A stretch of DNA of 64,000 nt from positions 1-64,000 of the forward strand of contig CAJQRN010000007.1 of NCBI GenBank assembly GCA_905612295.1, in the 5' to 3' direction. The number at the start of each line of letters is the position of its first letter. Position 1 is the first letter of the stretch. Below, piece by piece: positions 1 to 8,929 of the stretch. Source of the DNA: an uncultured Candidatus Nitrosopumilus sp. Lineage in GTDB: Archaea; Thermoproteota; Nitrososphaeria; Nitrososphaerales; Nitrosopumilaceae. The notes under the pieces are model-generated. The model saw only the letters and a program-made list of their open reading frames with translations. It searched no databases and was not told where the DNA came from. Position numbers and translations under genes: made by a program.

Positions 1-54
1 ATTCGGCAATCTTGGTTTCAAGATCCTGTTTTGTTTGCTTTTTAGCAGTTGCCA
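1..54 (-). CDS. Partial hypothetical protein, N-terminus only
   Basis: An ATG on the minus strand opens a reading frame that runs off the left edge of the window. The 18 visible residues start MATAKKQTKQDLETK and are Lys- and Gln-rich, like a flexible basic N-terminus. No domain can be judged from so little. It is divergent from the gene that begins at 152, with about 100 bp of AT-rich promoter sequence between them. The function is unknown. Confidence 0.5.
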
Positions 55-121
55 TTAATTTTCATGCCTAGTTCGGGGTTTATGAACATTTGGTTTGAAT
101 TAGGTATGCAAACATGATTAA

Positions 122-130
122 TTTTATATG
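122..130 (+). promoter_or_regulatory. TATA box for the gene at 152
   Basis: TTTTATATG is centred about 26 nt before the second in-frame ATG (152). That is the archaeal TATA-to-start spacing of a leaderless transcript. The first in-frame ATG (140) is only 12 nt from the box and would lie upstream of the expected transcription start, so 152 is preferred as the start. Confidence 0.45.
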
Positions 131-151
131 TTAAATTAAATGATCAATATT

Positions 152-526
152 ATGGATGATTTTGAAAAAGAGTATCCGGATTTTGACTGGAAAAATACAC
201 CAGCATACAAACATCCAGGAGGAAGAAATTGTCCATGTCCAAAACATGAATACATTAGAGAACAAATTAATTTCACAAAACAAGTAAACGAAAAAGGAAA
301 AGAACCATCCAAAGTCACACTAAAGTTTTGTCCAGATCACTATCAAGTATACTTGAATGAAGTTATTCCAGCAATGCCATTAAAGTATAGAATTTTAACA
401 AAAATTGCACTAAAATTGGGTGCAATCAAAATTGAACAACTAAAGTACATGGAATCAGAATTATGTTTTTACTGTAAATTTGGTTCTGGCGGTCACGATA
501 GAAAAACAGAATTACCACCAATGTAA
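152..526 (+). CDS. Conserved-looking Cys-containing hypothetical protein
   Basis: This is a 124-residue soluble protein that I do not recognise. It starts MDDFEKEYPDFDWKN. It has a CPCPKH motif near residue 28, an isolated Cys in KFCPDHY near residue 60 and a C-terminal CFYCKFGSGGH cluster. Four to five Cys plus His could bind a metal, most likely zinc. An in-frame ATG 12 nt upstream would add MINI, but the TATA box position favours the shorter form. It precedes the UbiD-family gene in the same direction, after a 60-bp gap that could hold a separate promoter. No function is assigned. Confidence 0.7.
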   Translation: MDDFEKEYPDFDWKNTPAYKHPGGRNCPCPKHEYIREQINFTKQVNEKGKEPSKVTLKFCPDHYQVYLNEVIPAMPLKYRILTKIALKLGAIKIEQLKYMESELCFYCKFGSGGHDRKTELPPM

Positions 527-586
527 ATATCAAAAAAGTTAAAAAAACTGAGTTAAGCTTATACCTGATTTAAGAAAAGTTTCAGT

Positions 587-2029
587 GTGGTAATACAAGA
601 TACACAAGAATTTATCATTGAGCTTGAAAAGCAAGGGGAATTAAAAAGAGTAAAAACACAAGTTGATGCAGATTTAGAAATTGCAGAAATTTTAAGAAGA
701 GAGATGTATTCTAACGGTTCTGCAATTCTGTTTGAAAATGTAAAAGGTCACAGTATGCCAGTTTTAGGAAATGCATTTGGTTCAATGAAAAGATTAGAGA
801 TAGGACTTGAAATGACTGATTTTACAGAAATTGGTCAACGCATTGTAGATATGACAAAAATGGATATGCCATCAGGATTATTAAATAAAATTAAAAAACT
901 TCCAGAATTTTCAAAAATGGCAGCATCATTTCCAAAATCACAGTCAAACGGATTAGTTACAGAGGTAACATCAACAGATGCATCTTTTGATGATTTACCA
1001 ATCATAAAGTCATGGCCAAATGATGCAGGACGTTTCATAACGCTAGGATTGATTGCTACAAAGCATCCAGAAACAGGAGTTAGAAATCTGGGAGTTTACA
1101 GAATGCAAATTATTGATAAAACACATGCATCAATGCATTGGCAAAAACACAAGAGAGGTGCAAATCATGGAGATATTGCAAAAGATAGAGGTGAAAAAAT
1201 CCCAGCAGCTATAATTATCGGTGGAGAACCTGCAACAGTTTTTTCATCCATAGCACCAGTTCCAGAAGGATTAGACAAATATCTATTTGCAGGAATTACA
1301 AGAAAAGAAGGAATTAAGACAGTAAAATGTAAAACAATTGATTTAGACGTTCCAGCAAATGCAGAAATTGTTTTAGAAGGGTATGTTGACCCTGCAGATA
1401 TTAGAGATGAAGGACCGTTTGGAGATCATACAGGATACTATACTCCTGTTGAACCATATCCAACATTCACATTAACAGGAATAATGAGAAGAAAAAATCC
1501 AGTTTATGTTACAACAGTTGTAGGTAAACCAATTCTTGAGGATGCATACATTGGTAAAGTTATTGAACGTTCATTTTTACCACTTGTCCAAATGTTTCAT
1601 CCAGAAGTGATAGATTTCAGCATGCCAGCTGCAGGATGGTTTCAAGGATATGCAGTAGTTTCAATCAAAAAAAGATATCCAGGTCAAGCAAAAAAAGTCA
1701 TGATGGGTTTATGGGGAATGGGACAACTTTCACTTACAAAGATGTTTGTGGTTGTGGATGAAGATATCAATGTGCACGACATGAATGATGTCATATGGGC
1801 AATTACTACAAGATCTGATGCTGCAAGAGATACAATAATTATCAACAACACACCTACCGATACTTTAGATCCTGCATCCCCACTAGTTAATTTAGGATCT
1901 AAAATGGGAATAGATGCAACGCAAAAAACAAGAGAAGAAGGATACATGAGAGAAATTCAACAGCAAGTAAAAGTGGATGAGGAAACAAAGAATTTAGTAG
2001 ATTCTAAATGGTTAGATTACGGACTATAG
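587..2029 (+). CDS. UbiD-family (prenylated-FMN) decarboxylase
   Basis: This is a 480-residue protein of the UbiD/MqnP-type carboxy-lyase family, which uses prenylated FMN to decarboxylate aromatic or unsaturated acids. Family hallmarks are an N-terminal domain (FIIELEKQGELKRV), the segment DEGPFGDHTGYYTP near residue 280 and a C-terminal IDATQKTREEG. Length is normal for the family. The start is a GTG. Its stop codon overlaps that of the convergent MqnC-like gene by 6 bp. That neighbour suggests a role in the futalosine menaquinone pathway, for example decarboxylation of a naphthoate intermediate. The substrate is an inference from context, since UbiD enzymes vary widely. Confidence 0.85.
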   Translation: MVIQDTQEFIIELEKQGELKRVKTQVDADLEIAEILRREMYSNGSAILFENVKGHSMPVLGNAFGSMKRLEIGLEMTDFTEIGQRIVDMTKMDMPSGLLNKIKKLPEFSKMAASFPKSQSNGLVTEVTSTDASFDDLPIIKSWPNDAGRFITLGLIATKHPETGVRNLGVYRMQIIDKTHASMHWQKHKRGANHGDIAKDRGEKIPAAIIIGGEPATVFSSIAPVPEGLDKYLFAGITRKEGIKTVKCKTIDLDVPANAEIVLEGYVDPADIRDEGPFGDHTGYYTPVEPYPTFTLTGIMRRKNPVYVTTVVGKPILEDAYIGKVIERSFLPLVQMFHPEVIDFSMPAAGWFQGYAVVSIKKRYPGQAKKVMMGLWGMGQLSLTKMFVVVDEDINVHDMNDVIWAITTRSDAARDTIIINNTPTDTLDPASPLVNLGSKMGIDATQKTREEGYMREIQQQVKVDEETKNLVDSKWLDYGL

Positions 2030-3142
2030 AACACGAATAGGATTATAGAAGTTATCTCTTTCTTCAACTTTATATCCAATTTGATGAATAGCATCAATGA
2101 TAATTTTATCAGTTAATTCAGTTGAACGTGCACCAGTACAGGAAACCACTTCTTCACCAATCAAAGTTCCACCAAAATCATCAGCACCATATTGCAAGGC
2201 AAGTTGTGCCATACCCACACCATTAGTTAGCCATGATGATTGAATGTGAGGAATTAATCCATTTAGAACAAGTCTAGATATTGCAATCATTTTCAAAAGC
2301 TGAATTCCACCGGTTCCATATTCAACAATACCTTCTTCTTGCATCAAAGTATTATTTGGTTCAAAGTTCCATGGAATAAAAGCCATAAAGCCATTAGTCT
2401 TTTCTTGTAATTTTACAATTTTAGAAAAGTGTTCAACAATATCGTTATTATTTTCAACACTGCCATACATCATTGTTGCAGATCCAGGAATTCCCAAAGA
2501 ATGTGCCTCATCCATAATCCTAATCCAATCAGAACTAGAAATTTTCTTGGGGCTAATAATTTCTTTAACAGAATCAGTTAAAATTTCAGCACCTGCACCA
2601 GGGATAGATTGTAAACCAGCATCTTTTAATCTAGATAAAACCTCTTTGGTAGATGATTTTTCAACTCTTGCAATCATATCAATCTCAGATGTAGATAATC
2701 CATGTACACCAATAGTTGGAAATTTTTTGCGCATCATTTTGAATGCATCCTCATAATATTCAATTTTTAAATTTGGATTATGTCCACCTTGAATCAAAAC
2801 TTGGCTAATCTTAAACATGTCATATGATGTTTTAATACGCGTTTCAATTTCATCAAGAGATAAAGTGTAAGAGTCTTCAGCTCCAGGGGATCTATAAAAT
2901 GCACAAAATTTGCAATCAGTGATACAGACATTAGTATAATTCAAAATTATATTATTTACAAAAGATGCTTTATTACCAAATTGTTTTTTTGTTAAATAAC
3001 CAGATACTAATCCCATTAAATGAACATCATTAGATTCTAAAAGTCTCAAAATATCTTCAGATCCAGGCCTGTTACCCTTAAGAGAATTTTCTAAAATATC
3101 TTTAATATCACTTTTTTGTATCTGTTCAGTAGTTTGACTCAA
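2024..3142 (-). CDS. mqnC: Cyclic dehypoxanthine futalosine synthase-like radical SAM enzyme
   Basis: This is a 372-residue radical SAM protein. The 4Fe-4S motif CITDCKFC (CX3CX2C) follows a segment like those of MqnC, MqnE and CofH. The segment IQGGHNPNLKIEYYED and the later FIPWNFEPNNT fit MqnC better than the F420 enzyme CofH. MqnC cyclises dehypoxanthine futalosine in menaquinone synthesis. The enzyme is cytosolic and oxygen sensitive. The start is a TTG (MSQTTEQ). It is convergent with the UbiD-family gene, which supports a quinone role. CofH or MqnE activity is the main alternative. Confidence 0.75.
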   Translation of the reverse strand: MSQTTEQIQKSDIKDILENSLKGNRPGSEDILRLLESNDVHLMGLVSGYLTKKQFGNKASFVNNIILNYTNVCITDCKFCAFYRSPGAEDSYTLSLDEIETRIKTSYDMFKISQVLIQGGHNPNLKIEYYEDAFKMMRKKFPTIGVHGLSTSEIDMIARVEKSSTKEVLSRLKDAGLQSIPGAGAEILTDSVKEIISPKKISSSDWIRIMDEAHSLGIPGSATMMYGSVENNNDIVEHFSKIVKLQEKTNGFMAFIPWNFEPNNTLMQEEGIVEYGTGGIQLLKMIAISRLVLNGLIPHIQSSWLTNGVGMAQLALQYGADDFGGTLIGEEVVSCTGARSTELTDKIIIDAIHQIGYKVEERDNFYNPIRVL

Positions 3143-3256
3143 TTAGTATTAATCCCATAAAATTTCTATTTAATTCTTGATAGAAAGTGTAGATTTAAAA
3201 TAAATGATGAATTTATGCTTAATTTTAAATAATTCTAAGTGCACAGATACACGTTA

Positions 3257-3264
3257 TTTTTAAG
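3257..3264 (+). promoter_or_regulatory. TATA box of the shikimate operon
   Basis: TTTTTAAG lies 25-32 nt before the ATG of the first shikimate gene, within a 146-bp divergent intergenic region shared with mqnC. The spacing suggests a leader of only a few nucleotides. The call rests on position and composition only. Confidence 0.4.
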
Positions 3265-3288
3265 TAGGGCTCAGAATAAAAACAAAAC

Positions 3289-4071
3289 ATGGTATCAGCA
3301 AATGAAATTAGATTAAATCGAATTATGAGGAAAGGAAAAATGTTATGCATTCCAATGGATCATGGAATTTCAGAAGGGCCAATGGAGGGTATTGAAGATC
3401 CAGCTTCTACAATTTACAAATGTGAAGGGCATGGACTTACAAGTGTAATTATTAACAAAGGAATTCTTAAAGCATTACCAAAGCCACCAAAAATAGGAGT
3501 TTTAGTTCATTTTTCAAGTAGTACATCATTATCATTATCACCTAATCGTAAAATGTTAACAGGTACAGTCAAAGAAGCACTTGCATTAGGAGCTGACGGA
3601 GTTTCACTTCACATCAATATTGGAGGTAAAGAAGAACCAGAAATGTTAGAACAGCTTGGAATGACAGCAGATCAATGTCACAGATGGGGAATGCCACTTT
3701 TAGCAATGATGTATCCAAGAGGAGAAAATATCCCAAATCCACATGATCCAGAAATTGTAGGACATGTTGCAAGAATTGGTGCAGAATGTGGTGCAGATAT
3801 TGTTAAGACATTATACACAGGAGATATTGATTCATTTGCAAAAATTGTAAAAAGTACACCAGTACCAATTGTAATTGCAGGAGGTCCAAAAGCAAAAACA
3901 GATTTAGATATTCTTCAAATGACTGAAGACGCCATAACAGCAGGAGCAAAAGGAGTAACATATGGTAGAAACATATTTGCACATAAAGCACCTGAAAAAA
4001 TGGTTGAGGCATTAGCTGAGATAATTTTCAAAAAAGGAACCGCAAAGGAAGCGATGAAAAGAATTGAATAA
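3289..4071 (+). CDS. ADH synthase (class I aldolase-like), first step of archaeal shikimate route
   Basis: This is a 260-residue TIM-barrel protein of the DeoC/FbaB aldolase family, called 2-amino-3,7-dideoxy-D-threo-hept-6-ulosonate (ADH) synthase because of its place in the operon. ADH synthase joins an aspartate-semialdehyde unit to a sugar fragment and replaces DAHP synthase in archaea that lack it. Seen in the sequence: [12 protein letters not shown] near the N-terminus, a Schiff-base-type lysine in DIVKTLYTG near residue 180, and [11 protein letters not shown] plus GVTYGRNIF in the phosphate-binding C-terminal half. The gene overlaps the next one by 8 bp. A fructose-bisphosphate aldolase is the alternative, but context argues against it. 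Confidence 0.88.
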   Translation: MVSANEIRLNRIMRKGKMLCIPMDHGISEGPMEGIEDPASTIYKCEGHGLTSVIINKGILKALPKPPKIGVLVHFSSSTSLSLSPNRKMLTGTVKEALALGADGVSLHINIGGKEEPEMLEQLGMTADQCHRWGMPLLAMMYPRGENIPNPHDPEIVGHVARIGAECGADIVKTLYTGDIDSFAKIVKSTPVPIVIAGGPKAKTDLDILQMTEDAITAGAKGVTYGRNIFAHKAPEKMVEALAEIIFKKGTAKEAMKRIE

Positions 4072-5125
4072 AACAAGAGAGTTAATAATTTTACCAAAAG
4101 TAAATCAGTCACAATTAGAAAAATTTTTGCCTCAATTAGAACAAGAAGGGATTAAAACAGTATATTTAGATCCAAAAAAAATAGGAAAGAAAAAAACAAA
4201 ATTGCAAACAATTTCAACATCAAATTCTTCAAATTATGTAGTATTAGAAAAAGAAGGAGCAGCCAAACCTAAAGGGAAAAAAGTTGGAATTAAATTTGAA
4301 GTATTATCAAATACAGATATTGAAAATGTTTTATCAGTATCAAAAAAAGGATTAGATTTTGTAATAATAGAAGTAAAAGATTGGAAAATAATCCCACTAG
4401 AAAACATAATTGCTAAACTACATAAAATACACACAAAAATTTTTGCAATTGCAAAGAACACAAAAGAGGTTAGAAAAATGTTTTCGATTTTAGAAGTAGG
4501 AGTAGACGGAGTAATTTTCAGTACATCGTCAATTAATGAAGTAAAAGAAGCAATGGTGTATTTAGGAACAAGGAGTTTTGAGATGAAACAAGCCAAAATT
4601 ATTGAAATTAAAGAAGTTGGAGATGGAGAACGAGTGTGTGTGGATACAGCATCAATATTACAGAAAGGAGAAGGAATGTTAATTGGAAATAGATCAAATT
4701 TCTTATTTCTAGTTCATAATGAATCAGTAGGATCATCATTTACATCACCAAGACCTTTTAGAGTAAATGCAGGTGCAGTTCATTGTTACACACTATCACC
4801 AGACGGTACAACAAACTATCTATCAGAAGTTGAAACAGGATCAGAAGTGTTAATTCTAAATTCCAAAGGAGAGGCAAGAAGAGCAACAGTGGGTAGAGCA
4901 AAAATTGAAAGAAGGCCAATGTTGATGATAAAAGCTTCAATAGGAAATGAAATAGGAGGAATTATTGCACAAGATGCAGAGACCATTAGATTTGTCAAAC
5001 CAAACGGGCAACTTGTATCAGTAACACATCTAAAAAAAGGAGATGTAGTGATGGCACATTCAAAACCTGCAACAGGTAGACATTTTGGAATGGAAGTATC
5101 AGATGAATACATATTAGAAAAATAA
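4064..5125 (+). CDS. 3-dehydroquinate synthase II
   Basis: This is a 353-residue archaeal dehydroquinate synthase type II. It makes 3-dehydroquinate from ADH by NAD-dependent oxidative deamination and is unrelated to bacterial AroB. Family features are the C-terminal block with RPFRVNAGAVHCYTLSPDG and the GDVVMAHSKPATGRHFG end, where the metal-binding and substrate-binding residues of this family lie. The N-terminal half is divergent and rich in Lys. Translation starts at a TTG inside the end of the ADH synthase gene, so the two are probably translationally coupled. Length is typical. Confidence 0.9.
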   Translation: MNKTRELIILPKVNQSQLEKFLPQLEQEGIKTVYLDPKKIGKKKTKLQTISTSNSSNYVVLEKEGAAKPKGKKVGIKFEVLSNTDIENVLSVSKKGLDFVIIEVKDWKIIPLENIIAKLHKIHTKIFAIAKNTKEVRKMFSILEVGVDGVIFSTSSINEVKEAMVYLGTRSFEMKQAKIIEIKEVGDGERVCVDTASILQKGEGMLIGNRSNFLFLVHNESVGSSFTSPRPFRVNAGAVHCYTLSPDGTTNYLSEVETGSEVLILNSKGEARRATVGRAKIERRPMLMIKASIGNEIGGIIAQDAETIRFVKPNGQLVSVTHLKKGDVVMAHSKPATGRHFGMEVSDEYILEK

Positions 5126-5126
5126 A

Positions 5127-5801
5127 ATGAAATACAAAACTTGTATATCAATTGGAGAAAATACACCAGAAAAAATAAGATCTAAATTAAAAGTTGCACT
5201 AAAAAAATCCGATTATGTTGAAATTAGATTAGATTTTTTAAAAAGTGAACAAGTTCCAAAAACATTAGAAATAATAAAAAAAGATCTAAACAAAGTTGTG
5301 TGTACACTAAGACCAAAAACAGAAGGAGGTAAATTTGCAGGAAACGAAAAAGAGAGAATTTCAATAATAAAATTGATTGCAGAATATAATCCATTTTTAC
5401 TGGACATAGAATTCAACACATTGAATAAAAATAAAGAGTTGTTCAAATACCTAAAATCAACAAAAACTAAATTATTAGTTTCTTGGCATGATTTTAAAAA
5501 AACACCAAAAAATTCAGAATTAAAAAATAAAATTAAACAAATGAGTAAATTTTCAACTAATGTAAAAATTGTAAGTACTGCAAAATCAACAGATGATTCA
5601 ACTAGAATGCTAGAACTGTACAACAATAAAGGAAAAAATAATTTGATTTCATTTGCTATGGGAGATTTTGGAAGAATTTCCAGAATTTTATGCCTATATC
5701 TTGGAAGTCCATACACCTACGTATCACTGGGGAAAGCAATAGCTCCAGGACAATTTAGTGTAGATGAAGTTAAAAAAATAATCAATTTAAAAAAGAAGTA
5801 A
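5127..5801 (+). CDS. aroD: 3-dehydroquinate dehydratase, type I
   Basis: This is a 224-residue type I dehydroquinase that forms a Schiff base and dehydrates 3-dehydroquinate to 3-dehydroshikimate. Visible features are YVEIRLDFL near residue 30, LVSWHDFKKTP with the catalytic His near residue 115, and VKIVSTAKSTDD with the Schiff-base lysine nearby. The C-terminal APGQFSVDEV closes the barrel as in AroD. It starts 2 nt after the DHQ synthase stop, so it is in the same operon. The length is the usual one for single-domain archaeal forms. Confidence 0.9.
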   Translation: MKYKTCISIGENTPEKIRSKLKVALKKSDYVEIRLDFLKSEQVPKTLEIIKKDLNKVVCTLRPKTEGGKFAGNEKERISIIKLIAEYNPFLLDIEFNTLNKNKELFKYLKSTKTKLLVSWHDFKKTPKNSELKNKIKQMSKFSTNVKIVSTAKSTDDSTRMLELYNNKGKNNLISFAMGDFGRISRILCLYLGSPYTYVSLGKAIAPGQFSVDEVKKIINLKKK

Positions 5802-5846
5802 CAGAAAATTGAGAGTTTAAATCAATCATATTACTCACAAAATAAA

Positions 5847-6668
5847 ATGGCAAAAAGTTTTGCAGTAATTGGAGATCCCATTGATCATTCCTTATCTCCA
5901 AACATTCACAGTGCAGCATTTAGAGAATTAAATTTAGACTCATCATACATAGGATATAGAATTCCAAAAGGAGAATTAGAAGGAGGTGTTGAGGGACTTA
6001 AAAAAATAAAAATAAATGGATTCAATGTAACCATTCCACATAAAATTGAAATGATGAAATATTTAGATAAAATGGATGAGTCATGCAGTATAATCGGTGC
6101 AGTTAACACAGTTGTAAATAATGAAGGCGTGTTGAAAGGTTACAATACAGACATGGATGGGTTTTTGGAACCGCTTAAAAAAAGAAACATCGCAATTCAA
6201 AATAGTAAAGTCTTGTTAATTGGAGCAGGAGGAGCTGCAAGAGCAATTGTTGCAGGAATTGCAAAAGAGAAAGCTGGAAGCATAGACATTGTAAATAGAA
6301 CAATAGAAAAAGCAAATAATTTATCAGAATTTTCTACAAAACTAGGATTAAGTGCAAGTGTTAAAAAAATAGAATCAATAGATACAGCCACAGAAAATTA
6401 TGACATAATCATCAATGCGACATCCATCGGCTTAAAAGATGAACCAAGTCCAATATCGTTTGAAGGAATAAATGAAAAAACAATTGTTTATGACATTGTA
6501 TACGCACCAATGAATACAGATTTTATTAAAAAAGCAAAAGCAAAAAATGCAATCATAATTTACGGATATGAAATGCTTCTGGGACAGGCAATTAGAGCAT
6601 TTGAGATTTGGCACGAAATGAAAGCGCCATATAATGCCATGAAAAAATCATTGTTAGGGGGATTCTGA
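5847..6668 (+). CDS. aroE: Shikimate dehydrogenase
   Basis: This is a 273-residue NADP-dependent shikimate dehydrogenase. The shikimate-binding segment GDPIDHSLSPNIHSAAF is at residues 8-24. NVTIPHKIEM carries the catalytic Lys near residue 65. The Rossmann motif LLIGAGGAARA lies near residue 125, and NATSIGL follows. The C-terminal GYEMLLGQA contains the conserved Gln. The last base of the stop overlaps the ATG of the next gene (TGATG), so translation is probably coupled. A 45-bp gap separates it from aroD. Confidence 0.93.
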   Translation: MAKSFAVIGDPIDHSLSPNIHSAAFRELNLDSSYIGYRIPKGELEGGVEGLKKIKINGFNVTIPHKIEMMKYLDKMDESCSIIGAVNTVVNNEGVLKGYNTDMDGFLEPLKKRNIAIQNSKVLLIGAGGAARAIVAGIAKEKAGSIDIVNRTIEKANNLSEFSTKLGLSASVKKIESIDTATENYDIIINATSIGLKDEPSPISFEGINEKTIVYDIVYAPMNTDFIKKAKAKNAIIIYGYEMLLGQAIRAFEIWHEMKAPYNAMKKSLLGGF

Positions 6669-7522
6669 TGGTAAAAGTAAAAGCTACAGTTCATGGAGCA
6701 GTATCCATAGTTAGTGCAATTGCAAATAAAAAAGGAGCAACTCTAGGAATTGAATTAAAAGTTGAAGCCACAATAGAAACATCAGAAGGTAAAGGAATAG
6801 TGATTCAATCAGAAAATAGAAGTCTTAGTTCACGACTAATTAACAAAACAATTGAAAAAATTGTATCAAAAAAGTATCTAGAAAAAAATAAAATGTTAAT
6901 CACAATAAATTCAGAAATTCCAACAGGGTATGGATTAAAAAGTTCTAGTGCAATATCATCAGCAATTGCATTAGCATGTGCAAAAATATTCAAACCGAAA
7001 TTAACAGATAAGCAGATTTTAGTGGCAGGTGTAGATGCATCAATTGAATCCAAAGTAAGCATCACAGGTGCATATGATGACGCATGTTCATGTTACTATG
7101 GGGGATTCAATGTGACAGATAATGGGAAAAGAAAAAGAATACATTTTGAAAGAATACCATCAAATTTAATTGTAGTTATTTTTATTCCAAAAAATAGAAA
7201 AAGAGGAAATTTAAAAAAATTGAAAATATTGTCATCTATTTTTAATAATGCATGGGAATTAGCAAAAGAAAAAAAGTATTGGGAATCTATGACAATCAAT
7301 GGATTAGCAACATCAGCCATTTTAAATTCAGATCCTAAAATAATTGTAGATTTAATTGAAAAGGGTGCATTAGCAGCATCAGTTTCAGGTAACGGTCCAT
7401 CAATAGCTGCAATAGTTAAAAAGGATAATTTATCGAATGTCAAAAAAGTATTTGAAGCATTAGAAGGAAACATAATTGTTTCAAAAGTAAATAACAAAAA
7501 GGCAGAAGTAAATGAACTGTAA
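6668..7522 (+). CDS. aroK: Archaeal shikimate kinase (GHMP family)
   Basis: This is a 284-residue GHMP-type shikimate kinase, the archaeal replacement for the bacterial P-loop enzyme. It phosphorylates shikimate at the 3-OH with ATP. The GHMP ATP-binding loop is PTGYGLKSSSAISSA near residue 82. The substrate-side segment is SITGAYDDACSCYYGG near residue 134, and the C-terminal glycine motif is ASVSGNGPSIAAI. It lies between aroE and aroA with overlaps at both ends, which fixes the substrate as shikimate over homoserine or mevalonate. Confidence 0.92.
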   Translation: MVKVKATVHGAVSIVSAIANKKGATLGIELKVEATIETSEGKGIVIQSENRSLSSRLINKTIEKIVSKKYLEKNKMLITINSEIPTGYGLKSSSAISSAIALACAKIFKPKLTDKQILVAGVDASIESKVSITGAYDDACSCYYGGFNVTDNGKRKRIHFERIPSNLIVVIFIPKNRKRGNLKKLKILSSIFNNAWELAKEKKYWESMTINGLATSAILNSDPKIIVDLIEKGALAASVSGNGPSIAAIVKKDNLSNVKKVFEALEGNIIVSKVNNKKAEVNEL

Positions 7523-8780
7523 AGTTGAGAAATCAAAAATCAAAGGAGAGATTGTCTGTCCTTCAAATAAAAGCTATACACATAGAGGAATTTTTTTAGC
7601 ATCACTTGCAGGTAATAATAGTAGAATAGAGAACATCTTACTATCAGCAGATACAAAAGCAACAATTGAAGCATGTAAAAAATTCGGAGCAATCATAGAG
7701 GTAGAGAATTCAACAATTATTGTAAAAGAATCAATAAAAATAGGCATAAATGTACCTGAAATCGATACGGGAAATTCAGGAACAACAATTAGAATTGCAA
7801 TAGGGATTGCCAGTTTATTTTCAGAAGAAATTATTCTAACAGGAGATGAGAGTATTCAGAAAAGACCAATGCAGCCACTGTTAGATGCATTATCAAGTAT
7901 AGGTGCAAAATGTATTTCAATAGATGGAAAACCGCCAATTAAAATTAAGGGCAAGATTACAGGAGGAGACATAACAATTCCAGGAAATCTATCTAGTCAG
8001 TTTATTTCATCATTATTAATTACTGCACCTCTAACAAAAAAAGGAATTAATTTAAACATAGAAGGGGATTTAGTTTCAAAACCATATCTAGATGCAACAG
8101 TTGCAACAATGAGAAAGTTTGGAGTTTCAGTTCAAACATTAATTCCATATAAAAAATATAATGTGTTACCACAAATTTATAAAAATAGTACATTTACAGT
8201 TCCAATTGATTTTTCAAGTTTAGCATTAATTCTTTCATTTGCAGTACTTAATGGAGAAAATATAACAGTCAAAGGAAGTATGGGAAATTTACCACAAGGT
8301 GATGAAGCATTCATAGATTTTCTAGAGCAACTAGGTGTGTCAGTTATGATTGATGATGATGAAATTAAAATTAAATCCCCTGAAAAATTAAAAGGCGGTG
8401 TATTTGATTTAAGAAATTCTCCAGATCTATTACCACCACTTGCAATATTATCACTAATTTCATCAAACCCAATAGAAATTGTAAATGTAAAACATGCAAG
8501 ATTAAAAGAAACAGATAGAATTGCCATTCTTGCAAGAGAATTGCCAAAAATAGGAATCAATGTAGAAGAAAAGGAGGACGGTTTAATTTTAGAATCATCA
8601 AATAAACTGATAGGTGCAAATCTAGATTCGGAAAATGATCATAGATTATTCATGGCATTTTGTATTGCTGGAACGTATATTGGAAATTGCACGGTAACAG
8701 ATGCAGAATCAGTAGAAGTATCATATCCAAATTTTATAGAAGAGATGAACAGATTAGGCGCAAAAATTCAAAGATTATAA
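7512..8780 (+). CDS. aroA: EPSP synthase (3-phosphoshikimate 1-carboxyvinyltransferase)
   Basis: This is a 422-residue EPSP synthase that joins PEP to shikimate 3-phosphate. Hallmarks are CPSNKSYTHRGIFLASLA near residue 17, DTGNSGTTIRIAIG near residue 90, QKRPMQPLLDAL near residue 116, and LKETDRIAILARELPKIG near residue 330. The catalytic Lys, Arg and Asp/Glu positions are all in expected segments. It starts 11 bp inside aroK. A 149-bp gap with a new TATA box follows, so this may be the last gene of the first transcript. Confidence 0.94.
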   Translation: MNCKVEKSKIKGEIVCPSNKSYTHRGIFLASLAGNNSRIENILLSADTKATIEACKKFGAIIEVENSTIIVKESIKIGINVPEIDTGNSGTTIRIAIGIASLFSEEIILTGDESIQKRPMQPLLDALSSIGAKCISIDGKPPIKIKGKITGGDITIPGNLSSQFISSLLITAPLTKKGINLNIEGDLVSKPYLDATVATMRKFGVSVQTLIPYKKYNVLPQIYKNSTFTVPIDFSSLALILSFAVLNGENITVKGSMGNLPQGDEAFIDFLEQLGVSVMIDDDEIKIKSPEKLKGGVFDLRNSPDLLPPLAILSLISSNPIEIVNVKHARLKETDRIAILARELPKIGINVEEKEDGLILESSNKLIGANLDSENDHRLFMAFCIAGTYIGNCTVTDAESVEVSYPNFIEEMNRLGAKIQRL

Positions 8781-8901
8781 AAAATTTTAGAAAAACTAGA
8801 CAATAACATTAAAAATAAAATTTCAAATCAATGAAAAATCACCACATTCATTCACAGCAGAATAGGTCAACAAAGGGTAATTTTTTCCAAAACCACGAGG
8901 A

Positions 8902-8909
8902 ATTATAAA
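8902..8909 (+). promoter_or_regulatory. TATA box for aroC
   Basis: ATTATAAA lies about 25 nt before the GTG at 8930. It is in the only sizeable gap of the aromatic gene run. The spacing predicts a leaderless mRNA, so aroC and the tyrosine genes may be transcribed separately from the upstream shikimate genes. Confidence 0.45.
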
Positions 8910-8929
8910 CATCAGTTAACATAGATAGA

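Noticed and set aside
3202-3208. ATGATGA before the shikimate operon as a C box
   Set aside because: No D box or second box pair lies within a guide RNA distance.
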